This document shows, one piece after another, positions 8,735-17,750 of a DNA stretch of 64,000 nucleotides. The stretch is taken from assembly GCA_020160805.1 (NCBI GenBank), contig JAIUPO010000009.1, positions 62,001-126,000 of the forward strand, in the 5' to 3' direction. Source of the DNA: Actinomycetota bacterium. GTDB lineage: Bacteria > Actinomycetota > Actinomycetes > Actinomycetales > Dermatophilaceae. The notes beneath the pieces were generated by a model. That model saw only the letters and a list, made by a program, of their open reading frames with translations. It made no database searches and was not told the DNA's origin. Numbering within the stretch: position 1 is the first letter of the stretch; each line of letters begins with the position of its first letter. A program made the translations under genes and the position numbers.

Positions 8735-9880
8735 ATGGGTGAGCAGGAGCGCCAGCGGCGGATCGAACCCTCCGACGGCGGGCCGGACATGGTCCAGCTG
8801 GTCACACCGGAGGGCGAGCGCGTCTCGCATCCGGAGTATGACGCGATCGCCGATGAGGTGACCACGCAGGAGCTGCAGGGCTTCTACCGCGACATGGTCA
8901 TCGTGCGGCGCTGCGACAACGAGGCCACCGCGCTGCAGCGGCAGGGTGAGCTCGGCCTGTGGGTGCCGAGCCTGGGCCAGGAGGCCGCGCAGGTCGGCTC
9001 GGGTCGCGCGATGCGCACGCAGGACTTCGCCTTCCCGACCTACCGCGAGCACGGCGTCGCCTGGTGCCGCGGGGTCGACCCGCTGAACCTGCTCGCGATG
9101 TTCCGCGGCGTGCACAACGGCGGCTGGAACTCCTTCGAGAAGAACTTCCACCTCTATACGATCATCATCGGCGCCCAGACTCTGCACGCGACCGGCTACG
9201 CCATGGGCATCCAGCGCGATCACGCCGTCGGATCCGGCGACCCGGACCGCGACGCCGCGGTCATCGCCTACTTCGGTGACGGGGCCTCCGCGCAGGGCGA
9301 TGTGGGCGAGGCCTTCGTCTTCGCCGGCGTTAACAATGCGCCGGTCGTCTTCTTCTGCCAGAACAACCAGTGGGCGATCTCGGAGCCCAACGAGCGGCAG
9401 ATGCGCATCCCAATCTACTTGCGCGCCAAGGGATATGGATTCCCCGGCACCCGCGTCGATGGCAATGACGTGCTCGCGACATATGCCGTGACCAAGCGCT
9501 TCCTCGATGACGCCCGCGACGGGCAGGGGCCGGCGCTGATCGAGGCCTTCACCTATCGGATGGGCGCGCACACGACCTCCGACGACCCGACGAAGTACCG
9601 CGTCTCCGCCGAGGTTGAGGTCTGGAAACTCCGCGACCCGATCGCTCGGTTGCGCAACCTGCTGGCGCGGGCACACGGCGTACCCCAGAGCTTTTTCGAG
9701 GAGGTGGACGCGGAGGCGGCCGAGGTCGGCACCGACCTGCGCGCCCGCTGCCTCGCCCTGCCCGACCCGAGCCCGGCGTCGATGTTCGATCATGTGTATG
9801 CCGAGCCGCACCCGGTCATGGATCGCGAGCGAGCCGAGCTGACGGCATACCTCTCGTCTTTTGAGGGGGCTCACGCATGA
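8735..9880 (+). CDS. pdhA: 2-oxoacid dehydrogenase E1 component, alpha subunit
   Basis: The 381-residue protein has the thiamine-diphosphate binding motif starting YFGDGASAQGDVGEAF and ending in CQNNQWAIS (about residues 175-210). An upstream FPTYREHGVAW region matches E1 alpha subunits of pyruvate or branched-chain 2-oxoacid dehydrogenases. It pairs with the beta subunit, whose ATG overlaps its stop (ATGA). ATG 8735 is preceded by GGAGCGAG. The operon encodes E1 alpha, E1 beta and E2 but no E3, which must come from elsewhere. Pyruvate versus branched-chain substrate cannot be settled from sequence alone; actinobacterial clusters of this type are often annotated either way. Confidence 0.85.
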   Translation: MGEQERQRRIEPSDGGPDMVQLVTPEGERVSHPEYDAIADEVTTQELQGFYRDMVIVRRCDNEATALQRQGELGLWVPSLGQEAAQVGSGRAMRTQDFAFPTYREHGVAWCRGVDPLNLLAMFRGVHNGGWNSFEKNFHLYTIIIGAQTLHATGYAMGIQRDHAVGSGDPDRDAAVIAYFGDGASAQGDVGEAFVFAGVNNAPVVFFCQNNQWAISEPNERQMRIPIYLRAKGYGFPGTRVDGNDVLATYAVTKRFLDDARDGQGPALIEAFTYRMGAHTTSDDPTKYRVSAEVEVWKLRDPIARLRNLLARAHGVPQSFFEEVDAEAAEVGTDLRARCLALPDPSPASMFDHVYAEPHPVMDRERAELTAYLSSFEGAHA

Positions 9881-10848
9881 GCACGATGACCATGGCCAAG
9901 GCGCTCAACAGCGGGCTGCGGGCCGCGATGGAGAAGGACCCCAAGGTCCTGCTCATGGGCGAGGACATCGGCAAGCTCGGCGGGGTTTTCCGGATCACCG
10001 AGGGGCTGCAGAAGGACTTCGGTGAGGACCGGGTCATCGACACCCCGCTCGCGGAGGCCGGCATCGTCGCGACGGCGATCGGTATGGCGCTGCGCGGCTA
10101 CCGCCCTGTCGTCGAGATCCAGTTCGACGGCTTCGTCTATCCGGCCTTCGACCACATCGTCAGCCAGGTCGCGAAGCTGCACGCGCGCTCGCTCGGGAAT
10201 GTCACGCTGCCGATGGTGATCCGCATCCCCGTCGGTGGCGGCATCGGTGCGGTCGAGCACCACAGCGAGTCGAATGAGGCGTATTTCGCGCACACCGCCG
10301 GGCTGCGCGTCATCTCCTGCTCGAACCCAAATGATGCGTTCTGGATGATCCAGCAGGCGATCGAGTGCCCGGACCCGATCATCTTTTACGAACCCAAGCG
10401 TCGCTATTGGGACAAGGGTGAGGTAGCCGAGGCGCCTGAGCGGGACTTGTTCTCCGCCAACGTGATTCGGCCGGGTTCCGATGTCACGGTGCTGGCGTAT
10501 GGACCGATGGTCCGCTCCTGCTTGCAGGCCGCCCAGGCGGCCGAGGAGGAAGGCATTTCGATCGAGGTCATCGACCTTCGCTCGCTGTCACCGCTGGACA
10601 CCGAGGCGATCTTCGCCTCGGTCCGCAAAACCGGGCGGTGCGTCGTGGTGCACGAGGCCGCGACCTTCCTCGGGCTCGGCGCCGAACTGGCCGCGCAGAT
10701 CCAGCAGGAGTGCTTCTATTCGCTGGAGGCGCCGGTGCTGCGCGTGGGCGGCTACAACGTGCCCTACCCGCCGAGCCGTCTCGAAGAGGACTTCCTGCCC
10801 GACCTGGACCGAGTGCTCGACGCCGTCGACCGGCTGATGCAGCACTGA
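9877..10848 (+). CDS. pdhB: 2-oxoacid dehydrogenase E1 component, beta subunit
   Basis: The 323-residue protein has the transketolase-like pyrimidine-binding domain, with LLMGEDIGKLGGVFRITEGL near the start and DTPLAEAGIVATAIGMAL. A C-terminal transketolase domain contains VIDLRSLSPLDTEAI and the KTGRCVVVHEA segment. With the alpha subunit it forms the heterotetrameric thiamine-dependent decarboxylase. The start codon overlaps the alpha stop, ensuring equal synthesis, and the E2 gene follows after 15 bases. Confidence 0.88.
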   Translation: MSTMTMAKALNSGLRAAMEKDPKVLLMGEDIGKLGGVFRITEGLQKDFGEDRVIDTPLAEAGIVATAIGMALRGYRPVVEIQFDGFVYPAFDHIVSQVAKLHARSLGNVTLPMVIRIPVGGGIGAVEHHSESNEAYFAHTAGLRVISCSNPNDAFWMIQQAIECPDPIIFYEPKRRYWDKGEVAEAPERDLFSANVIRPGSDVTVLAYGPMVRSCLQAAQAAEEEGISIEVIDLRSLSPLDTEAIFASVRKTGRCVVVHEAATFLGLGAELAAQIQQECFYSLEAPVLRVGGYNVPYPPSRLEEDFLPDLDRVLDAVDRLMQH

Positions 10849-10863
10849 GGAGCGCGAAACACC

Positions 10864-12492
10864 ATGCGAGAGTTCAAACTTCCCGACCCGGGTGAGGGTC
10901 TGACGGAGGCCGATGTCGTCACCTGGCGGGTAGCCGTCGGTGATGTGGTGGCCGTCAACGACATCGTCGTCGAGATCGAGACGGCAAAATCCTTGGTGGA
11001 GTTGCCGATTCCGTATGCCGGCACCGTCTCGGCGCTGCTGGTCAGCGAGGGCGACACGGTCGAGGTCGGTGCGCCGATCATCGTGATCGATGACGGCTCG
11101 GGCGCCGCGGCAGGTGACTCGGCGACCGACGCGACCGCGACGACGACCGAGGGTGCGGCGCCCAGCGAGGCGGTGGCCGGTGGACAAGCAGGTTCCGGCG
11201 AGGCGGGCGGGCCCGTTGCGGTCGCGGCCGAGCAGCCGAAGGCTTCTGGCGCTCCCGAGCCGAAGGCTGGTGCTGCGGAGCCGAAGGCGGAGCGCACGGC
11301 GGTGCTCGTGGGCTATGGCGTCAAGCAGACCGAGGCCAAGCGTCGCCCCCGGCGCAAGCAGAACCTGCTGCAGACCATTGCGCACTATCCGGATGAAGAG
11401 CCGGCGGTCAAGGAGTCGGTGCATGCCGATGCCAGCAGCGGCGTCGGCGAGTTGGTCGCGGCGCACTCCACGCACGTCCTGCGCGACCAGCGTCCGCTGA
11501 CCGAATTGGCCCAGCATTCACGCGCCGACTTGGAGCGGGCCTGGGTGCTCGCCAAGCCGATGGTGCGCAAGCTGGCGAAGGATCTCGGCGTCGATCTGGT
11601 GACGGTCGAGGCCACCGGTGATGGCGGCACCATCACGCGGGATGACGTTCTGGCAGCGCGTGATTCGGCGCGTGGCCTGGCCCCGGCGGCCTCCCCGGGC
11701 ATCAGCCGCGGCGAGGCAGCCACGGGAGGGGGCGAGCGGCATACAGCTGCAGCGTCGGCCCCCACGTGGTCGGGCGACCGCGGCGAGGAGCGCACCCCGA
11801 TCAAGGGCGTTCGCAAGGTGACCGCGGCGGCGATGGTCAGTTCGGCGTTCACCGCGCCGCACGTAACCGAGTGGGTCGAGGTCGACGTCACCGCGACGAT
11901 GGATCTCGTCGATCGTCTCAAGAAGGACAAGGAGTTCGCGGGCGTCAAGGTCACCCCGCTGCTCGTGCTCGCGAAGGCGATGTGTGTTGCCGTGCGCCGG
12001 AATCCGGGCGTCAACGCGACCTGGGACGAGGCGGCGCAGGAGATCGTGCTCAAGCGCTATGTCAACCTCGGCATCGCCGCCGCCACCCCGCGCGGGTTGC
12101 TCGTGCCCAATGTCAAGGACGCCGATCTGATGTCGATGGCGCAACTGGCCGGGGCGATCGGCGAACTCACCGAGACCGCGCGGCAGGGCAAGACGCAGCC
12201 CGCCGACATGTCCGGCGGGACGATCACCATCACCAATGTCGGGGTCTTCGGCATCGATGCCGGCACCCCGATCCTCAACCGCGGCGAGTCGGCGATCCTC
12301 GCCTTCGGCACCATCACCCGCAAACCGTGGGTGGTCGGCAAGGGCGACGACGAGCGGATCGAGCCGCGCTGGGTCACGACCCTGGCGTTGTCCTTCGACC
12401 ACCGCCTCGTCGACGGCGAACTCGGCTCCCGCTACCTCGCCGACGTCGCCGCCATCCTCCACGACCCCGCCAAGGGCCTCGTCTGGGGCTGA
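10864..12492 (+). CDS. pdhC: dihydrolipoamide acyltransferase (E2)
   Basis: This 542-residue protein has three parts. The N-terminal lipoyl domain carries the lipoyl-lysine K42 in EIETAKS. A long Ala/Pro/Glu-rich linker (about 80-150) follows, with an Arg/Lys-rich patch near KRRPRRKQ. The peripheral-subunit-binding domain (about 235-270) leads to a catalytic CAT domain ending in SFDHRLVDGELGSRYL, with the active-site His and Asp. It transfers the acyl group from E1 to CoA. A strong 23-bp hairpin just after the stop terminates the operon. Confidence 0.88.
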   Translation: MREFKLPDPGEGLTEADVVTWRVAVGDVVAVNDIVVEIETAKSLVELPIPYAGTVSALLVSEGDTVEVGAPIIVIDDGSGAAAGDSATDATATTTEGAAPSEAVAGGQAGSGEAGGPVAVAAEQPKASGAPEPKAGAAEPKAERTAVLVGYGVKQTEAKRRPRRKQNLLQTIAHYPDEEPAVKESVHADASSGVGELVAAHSTHVLRDQRPLTELAQHSRADLERAWVLAKPMVRKLAKDLGVDLVTVEATGDGGTITRDDVLAARDSARGLAPAASPGISRGEAATGGGERHTAAASAPTWSGDRGEERTPIKGVRKVTAAAMVSSAFTAPHVTEWVEVDVTATMDLVDRLKKDKEFAGVKVTPLLVLAKAMCVAVRRNPGVNATWDEAAQEIVLKRYVNLGIAAATPRGLLVPNVKDADLMSMAQLAGAIGELTETARQGKTQPADMSGGTITITNVGVFGIDAGTPILNRGESAILAFGTITRKPWVVGKGDDERIEPRWVTTLALSFDHRLVDGELGSRYLADVAAILHDPAKGLVWG

Positions 12493-12500
12493 GCCCTCAT

Positions 12501-12552
12501 CGCTAAGTACGACGTTCGGCGGGCCAGAACCCGCCGAACGTCGTACTTAGCG
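12501..12552. terminator. long hairpin, copy 1 of a CTAAGTACGAC element
   Basis: Two 23-bp arms (12501-12523 and 12530-12552) pair perfectly around a 6-base loop. The arms begin CGCTAAGTACGAC. It lies between the convergent E2 gene and the endonuclease-like gene. It supplies the TAA stop of the latter, and no T-run follows. It most likely terminates transcription in both directions. A related hairpin is at 13641. Confidence 0.75.
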
Positions 12553-13566
12553 AGGGGAGGACTGCTGGATTCCCTGCTCCACCTGCCGCATGAACGCGTC
12601 CGGCGAGACGCGCAGACCGATAACGGGTATGCGGAGGACTCGCCGATTCTGCAAGGTCACGTGATTCGCGCGGAGGGCATCGTCCACGGAAGCCAGGCCC
12701 CAGCCGTGTTGGGCGCCGTCAATCTCCACGACCAGTCCGCAGGCAAACTCGGCGTCGAGATACACCCGGCCCTTGGGCCCACGGCATACCTTCTGGCGCA
12801 CTGGTTCGGGCAAGTTTCGCGCCCGGCAGAGCCCCGCGAAGTCCAACTCTCCCAGCGAGTGGGCGCCGTCGCAGACATCCGCGATGACTGGACCGATGAG
12901 GTGTCGTCGCTTGGATCGCAGGATCTCGCCCCAGCGCTGTTGCAGCTTCGCGGGTCGCACGATGCCTTGCTGCACTGCCATACAGATCACAAGGGCGGCC
13001 TGGCGATCGCTGACGGCCAATTGAGCCGCTCGGATTGTGGCCATCGCGGCTTCCACGCGGGGGATGCCGCCGGGCGCGAGCGCCCCGACAGGCCTGCGCT
13101 GCTTGACTCGGATGCCCGGATGTCGCCAGATGCGCGAGCCGGCCTCGACGGAGACATCGATGAAGGGGAGAGTGAATCCTGATAACCCCGATGCCGTCAA
13201 GGAACTGGCGCCGTCGAGGACGGCGCCCGTACCGGACTCCCATATCGCCCACCACAACGAGGCAGGGGAACTCTTGCTCTCGTAGGTGACCGGGGTGGTT
13301 GCCATGTGAGCGTGTTTTGGGCCCCCGCCGGCGGACCAAGCGGGAAGCGGCGCTTGGAGGATGGCAATGGTGTTTGGTCCTACGGCTTGCCAGCGGCGCG
13401 CTGCCAGCTCCGCGTCGATTTCATCCTTCGTCACGCCGGCACCCAAGAGCAGCGCCCGAGCCACGATGCCGCCATACTTCCCCGCCAGATCGGTCGCGAT
13501 CACCTGCCGCCTGCGGGCGCCAGCGCGCGAGTGCTGCGGCGGCGGTGCAGCTGCTGGAGTCGTCAT
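12547..13566 (-). CDS. AbiEi-like N-terminus with DUF559/Vsr-like endonuclease domain
   Basis: The 339-residue protein has an N-terminal region resembling the AbiEi/winged-helix antitoxin type (IVARALLLGAGVTKDEIDAE) and a C-terminal DUF559-like (Vsr/restriction-endonuclease fold) domain around GRVYLDAEFACGLVVEIDGA. There Asp and Glu followed by H (QHGW) could be catalytic. Such proteins are common and multi-copy in actinobacteria, with unknown role; defence or DNA processing is often proposed. No toxin partner is adjacent. The gene is bracketed by two related long hairpins, and its stop codon lies inside one of them. Confidence 0.65.
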   Translation of the reverse strand: MTTPAAAPPPQHSRAGARRRQVIATDLAGKYGGIVARALLLGAGVTKDEIDAELAARRWQAVGPNTIAILQAPLPAWSAGGGPKHAHMATTPVTYESKSSPASLWWAIWESGTGAVLDGASSLTASGLSGFTLPFIDVSVEAGSRIWRHPGIRVKQRRPVGALAPGGIPRVEAAMATIRAAQLAVSDRQAALVICMAVQQGIVRPAKLQQRWGEILRSKRRHLIGPVIADVCDGAHSLGELDFAGLCRARNLPEPVRQKVCRGPKGRVYLDAEFACGLVVEIDGAQHGWGLASVDDALRANHVTLQNRRVLRIPVIGLRVSPDAFMRQVEQGIQQSSPR

Positions 13567-13640
13567 CTCGGCAGTAGACCGCGACCTCGCCTTTCGCGCG
13601 AGGGGCTGCTCGCGAGCCTGTGGATAACGCCCCGCTGACC

Positions 13641-13696
13641 CGCGCTAAGTACGACATTCGGCGGTTAATAGGCCGCGGAATGTCGTACTTAGCGCG
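13641..13696. terminator. long hairpin, copy 2 of a CTAAGTACGAC element
   Basis: The 24-bp arms (13641-13664 and 13673-13696) pair with one mismatch around an 8-base loop. They share GCTAAGTACGAC-(A/G)-TTC with the hairpin at 12501. It also supplies the TAA stop codon of the gene to its right, the DHA2 transporter. Confidence 0.75.
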
Positions 13697-15344
13697 GAGG
13701 GTGTCGCTCGGCGAGGACGGGGGCCTCGCCGGGGGCGGGGCGGCGCAGGTCGATTTGGGGGATCATCCAGGTGATCACAGCGCCCACGGCCATCACCAGC
13801 GAGGCGACGAGGAAGACGTGGTCCATCGACTCGGCGAAGCCTTGCAGGAAGGGCTTGGCCAGGCGGGGGTCGAGGCTGGTCAGGAAGGAGGAGTCCTTCA
13901 TGATCCCCTCACCGGCCGCACCGGACTTCAGCGAGGCGACGAATTCGGCATTCGCCGGGTCCGCCAGCGCCGCGCGGAACTCGGCGGTCCCCTGCGCCGC
14001 CGTCAACGACGAGGCGATCTTGTCCGGCAGCAGCGAGAACAGGATCGAGAGGAAGACGGCCGTGCCGAGCGTGCCACCGATCTGCCGGGTGAAGGTCGCC
14101 GACGCCGTCGCGATCCCCATATCCCGTCGCTCGGCCGCACTCTGCACCGCGAGCATCAGCGGCTGCATCATGAAGCCCATCCCGAGGCCGAAGAGCGTCG
14201 AGACGATCATGATCTGCCACATCGGGGTGTCCCACGCGATGTAGTGGAAGATGAACAGCGCCACCGCGATCAGCGGCGCCCCCAACCGCAGGAAGACGCG
14301 ATAGCGGCCGGTCCGGCTGATCGTCTGACCCGAGATGATCGAGCCCGACATGATGCCCAGCGTCAGCGGCAGCAATTGCAAACCAGCCTCGGTCGGCGAG
14401 GAACCCTTGACGATCTGCAGATAGAGCGGCAAGCACGCGATGCCGCCAAACAAGGCAATGCCCAACACCGTCGAGGCGATTGAGGAGATGCCGATGGTCT
14501 TGTTGGTGAAGAGCCGGATCGGCAGCAGCGCCTCATCGCCCATCCAGCGCTCGATCGTGAGGAAGGCCAGCACGCCTAGGCCACCGATCACATAGCAGAT
14601 CATCGAATCGGTTGAGCCCCAACCCCATTCGCGACCCTGCTCAGCCACGAGCAACAGCGGCACCAGCCCGACGGATAGCGCCGCCGCGCCCCACCAGTCG
14701 ATCCGGTGGTCCAGACGCGTATGCCGCAGGTGCAGGGTGCGCATCACGACGAGCAGCGCGACGATCCCGATCGGGACGTTGACGAGGAAGACCCAGCGCC
14801 AGCCCGCGATGCCGAGGAAGCTCGTCATACCCGCGAAGAAGCCGCCGATCACCGGACCGAGCACGGAAGAGGTGCCGAAGACGGCGAGGAAGTAGCCCTG
14901 GTATTTCGCCCGCTCCATCGGCGGCACGATGTCGCCGATGATCGCCAGTGCCAGGCTGAACAGGCCGCCGGCACCGACGCCCTGCACCGCGCGGAAGGCC
15001 GCGAGCTGGGTCATCGAGTCGGCGAAGGTGCACATCACCGAGCCGATGACGAAGACCGTGATCGCCGTGATGAAGAAGGGCTTGCGCCCGTAGATATCGG
15101 ACAGCTTGCCGTACAGCGGCGTCACGATCGTCGAGGTGATGAGGTATGCCGTGGTGACCCACGCCTGGCGATCCAGGCCCTGCAGGTCATCGGCGATGGT
15201 GCGGATCGCGGTGGCCACGATCGTCTGGTCGAGCGCCGCCAGGAACATCCCGAGCATCAGCCCGATGATGATCGTGACGATCTGGTTGTGACTGAGTGGA
15301 GACTCCGGGACGTCGGTCGACGTCAACTCGGGAGTAGCGGACAT
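13689..15344 (-). CDS. DHA2-family (EmrB/QacA-type) drug efflux MFS transporter
   Basis: The 551-residue protein has about 14 hydrophobic helices and the family motifs LDQTIVATAIRTIADDL in helix 1, GKLSDIYGRKP (motif A) and the motif C region GTSSVLGPVIGGFF. A large extracytoplasmic loop (about 430-510) lies near the C-terminus. ATG 15344 overlaps the stop of the upstream MarR gene (TGATG), so the two form a regulator-pump operon. It probably exports a toxic compound sensed by the MarR protein. The stop codon is inside the 13641 hairpin. Confidence 0.88.
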   Translation of the reverse strand: MSATPELTSTDVPESPLSHNQIVTIIIGLMLGMFLAALDQTIVATAIRTIADDLQGLDRQAWVTTAYLITSTIVTPLYGKLSDIYGRKPFFITAITVFVIGSVMCTFADSMTQLAAFRAVQGVGAGGLFSLALAIIGDIVPPMERAKYQGYFLAVFGTSSVLGPVIGGFFAGMTSFLGIAGWRWVFLVNVPIGIVALLVVMRTLHLRHTRLDHRIDWWGAAALSVGLVPLLLVAEQGREWGWGSTDSMICYVIGGLGVLAFLTIERWMGDEALLPIRLFTNKTIGISSIASTVLGIALFGGIACLPLYLQIVKGSSPTEAGLQLLPLTLGIMSGSIISGQTISRTGRYRVFLRLGAPLIAVALFIFHYIAWDTPMWQIMIVSTLFGLGMGFMMQPLMLAVQSAAERRDMGIATASATFTRQIGGTLGTAVFLSILFSLLPDKIASSLTAAQGTAEFRAALADPANAEFVASLKSGAAGEGIMKDSSFLTSLDPRLAKPFLQGFAESMDHVFLVASLVMAVGAVITWMIPQIDLRRPAPGEAPVLAERHPPR

Positions 15345-15841
15345 CAAAGGGCCTTGTCTCGGTAGGCCTCGACGCAATCGCCGAAGCGGGTGAGCAGTTC
15401 ACGCAACTGGGCGACATCCTCGGCGCGCCAATCGGAGAGGAGTTCGGAGAACCATTCCTGCCGTTGCTCCTGCAGCGCGCCGAGGGCGTCGAGGCCATCG
15501 TCGGTGAGGGAGAGCAGGTGAGCCCGCCCATCGGCCGGGTCGGGGATGCGCTCGATGATCCCGTGGCGCTCCAGGGCGCTCGCCGCGCGGCTGACCGTCG
15601 ACACTTCGACATGGGTCCGCTCGGCGAGGGTGGAGGTTCGCAGCGGCCCGCAGGCGAGGTTGAACAGCAGGGGGTATGCCGTGCCGTCCACCGCCGGGTG
15701 CGCGCGGGGTGCATCGCTGCGCATGGTGCGCAGCAGTTTGGAAACCCGCACCAGCTGGTATGCCAGCGCGTCCTCCGGTGAGCGTTCGCCCGGCATCGCC
15801 GCCGGGCACTGGCCCGTCGACGCGGGGTGAGAAACTTGCAT
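15344..15841 (-). CDS. MarR-family transcriptional regulator
   Basis: The 165-residue protein has a winged helix-turn-helix: the recognition region near HVEVSTVSRAASALERHGIIERI and the wing DPADGRAHLLSLT. Flanking helices form the MarR dimer interface. The downstream efflux gene is translationally coupled. ATG 15841 lies inside one of two TTGC-N4-GCAA dyads, expected for autorepression; a TTG at 15847 is the alternative start. Loss of binding when a drug-like ligand is present would induce the pump. Confidence 0.85.
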   Translation of the reverse strand: MQVSHPASTGQCPAAMPGERSPEDALAYQLVRVSKLLRTMRSDAPRAHPAVDGTAYPLLFNLACGPLRTSTLAERTHVEVSTVSRAASALERHGIIERIPDPADGRAHLLSLTDDGLDALGALQEQRQEWFSELLSDWRAEDVAQLRELLTRFGDCVEAYRDKAL

Positions 15842-15878
15842 ACGCAAACAAATAGCAGATACTTGCTTGCGTCCGCAA
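15836..15878 (-). promoter_or_regulatory. paired MarR operators
   Basis: Two identical-type 12-bp dyads occur, TTGCATACGCAA at 15836-15847 and TTGCGTCCGCAA at 15867-15878. Their centres are 31 bp apart, about three helical turns. They span the promoter and start codon of the MarR gene and abut the end of the helicase gene. Confidence 0.6.
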
Positions 15879-17630
15879 CTATTTCTCTCGGCCGGTATGC
15901 CAGCGCCGGATCAACGTGATCCGCTCGTGCACCTGCTCGGTGGTGGCCTTCGACAGTGGCGGGCCACCCGCCTGCCGGCGCAGCTCCGCGTGAATATGGC
16001 TGTGCGGCACACCTTTTGCGTGCGCGAACTGGCTCACGAGTGAGTTGAGCACGCGCCGCTGATCGGCCAGCGCTCGATGCAGCGAGACCTCGGGGGCGAC
16101 CTTCTCGCGCCGATCGGCCCGGCGCTGGCGGGCGGCATGCCGGCGCTGCCGGTCGCGCAATACCTCCGCGACCTGGTCCGGCTCCAGCAAGCCGGGCAGG
16201 CCGAGATAGTCCTGCTCGTCGCGGGAGCCGGCTGCGGCCTGCAGGCCGAACTGGTGCGCGTCGAAGAGCACGTGATCGAAGTTCGCCAGCGAGGACAGCG
16301 CCTCCCACTCGCCGAGCAGATCGTCCGAAGCACCCTCCGCGCGATTGGCCTCAGCCACCAACTCCCCTTCCTCCGACCAGTCCCCGCCGCGCGCCGCGCC
16401 GAGCACGTGATCGCGCTGCCGCTCCAGCAAGGTCGCGTGCGACATCAGGGGCGCGACCGTCGGTAGGAAGATCGTCGCGACCTCGCCTCGCCGCCGAGCC
16501 CGCACGAACCGGCCGACCGCCTGGGCGAAGAAGAGCGGCGTCGAGGTCGCCGTGGCATAGACCCCGACCGCCAGCCGCGGCACGTCGACGCCCTCGGAAA
16601 CCATGCGCACCGCCACCAGCCAGCGATCCTCGGACTCGCTGAACTCCTCGATTCGCTTCGACGCGCCCGCATCATCGGACAACACGACGGTCGGCTTGAC
16701 CCCCGTGAGCCCTTCCAGGAGCCGGGCGTATGCCCGAGCCTGGGCCTGATCGGTGGCGATGACCAGTCCGCCCGCATCGGGGATATGGCGGCGCACTTCG
16801 GTCAGTCGCCGGTCCGCCGCGCGCAGCACTGATTGGATCCACTCACCCTTGGGGTCGAGCGCGGTGCGCCACGCGTGCGCGGTGAGGTCCTTGGTCAGTG
16901 GCTCCGCGAGCTCGGCTTCCAGCTCATCGCCGGCCTTGGTCCGCCAACGCATCGGGCCGCCATACGCCATGAACAGCACGGGGCGCACGACGTGATCGCG
17001 CAGCGCATCGGCATACCCATAGGTGTAGTCGGCGGCGGAGCGGCGAGTGCCGTCCGGCAGGTCGTCATACCGCACGAACGGGATCGGATTGTCGTCGGAC
17101 CGGAACGGCGTTCCGGTCAGCGCGAGCCGCCGGCGGGCCGGGGCGAAGCACTCGGCGACCGCCTCGCCCCAGGTCCGCGCATCGCCGGCATGGTGGATCT
17201 CGTCGAGGATGACGAGGGAATTGGAGTTCTCGGTGACCGCGCGATAGTGGAAGGGGCGCGCGGCGACGCCGGCATAGGTCACGGCCGTCCCGACATACTG
17301 CTTCGAGCGGCCGCGACGCGAACCGCCCAGGCCCGGGTCGATATTGATGCCGGCACGGTGCGCAGCATCGGCCCACTGCACCTTCAGGTGCTCGGTCGGG
17401 GCGACGATCGTGATCTTGTTGATGACCCGCGCGTCGAGCAATTCGCGGGCGACCCGCAGGGCGAAAGTCGTCTTGCCGGCGCCGGGCGTCGCGACGGCCA
17501 GGAAGTCCTGCGGGGCCTCCCGGAGGTACTGCTCCAAGGCCGCCGCCTGCCACGCGCGCAGACTGGAGGCGGTGCCCCATGGCGCACGTCCCGGGAAGGC
17601 CGGGGAGAGGTGCTGGAAGTCCTTGCTCAT
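15879..17630 (-). CDS. DEAD/DEAH-box superfamily II helicase
   Basis: The 583-residue protein carries motif I TPGAGKTTFALR, motif Ia APTEHLKVQWA, motif II DEIH (in VILDEIHHAGD), motif III LTGTPFRSD, and the C-terminal helicase motifs around VVLSDDAG, MVSEGVDVPRLAVGVYAT and QAVGRFVRA. It resembles SSL2/XPB-like DNA helicases widespread in actinobacteria, acting on nucleic acid in an undefined repair or defence role. ATG 17630 is chosen because the similarity begins MSKDFQHLSPAFPGRAPWGT; the upstream frame is unrelated sequence. Divergent from CopD-CtaG. Confidence 0.85.
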   Translation of the reverse strand: MSKDFQHLSPAFPGRAPWGTASSLRAWQAAALEQYLREAPQDFLAVATPGAGKTTFALRVARELLDARVINKITIVAPTEHLKVQWADAAHRAGINIDPGLGGSRRGRSKQYVGTAVTYAGVAARPFHYRAVTENSNSLVILDEIHHAGDARTWGEAVAECFAPARRRLALTGTPFRSDDNPIPFVRYDDLPDGTRRSAADYTYGYADALRDHVVRPVLFMAYGGPMRWRTKAGDELEAELAEPLTKDLTAHAWRTALDPKGEWIQSVLRAADRRLTEVRRHIPDAGGLVIATDQAQARAYARLLEGLTGVKPTVVLSDDAGASKRIEEFSESEDRWLVAVRMVSEGVDVPRLAVGVYATATSTPLFFAQAVGRFVRARRRGEVATIFLPTVAPLMSHATLLERQRDHVLGAARGGDWSEEGELVAEANRAEGASDDLLGEWEALSSLANFDHVLFDAHQFGLQAAAGSRDEQDYLGLPGLLEPDQVAEVLRDRQRRHAARQRRADRREKVAPEVSLHRALADQRRVLNSLVSQFAHAKGVPHSHIHAELRRQAGGPPLSKATTEQVHERITLIRRWHTGREK

Positions 17631-17737
17631 CAATCCGTATCGAATCGTTTCGGGCGCAGGCGCGAAGTCACTATCTTGCCGCATCCTCTCGCCGGCCACT
17701 GACAGCCCGGCAATTCGGCGCTGTCGGTGCACCTCCT

Positions 17738-17743
17738 TAGGCT
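17738..17743 (+). promoter_or_regulatory. -10 box TAGGCT, leaderless
   Basis: TAGGCT ends 7 bases before the ATG at 17751. No ribosome-binding site is visible, consistent with a leaderless transcript for the CopD-CtaG gene. Confidence 0.5.
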
Positions 17744-17750
17744 GGGTTGT

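Noticed and set aside
8423-9874. 483-residue minus-strand open frame opposite pdhA
   Set aside because: It is a GC-rich shadow of the E1 alpha gene.
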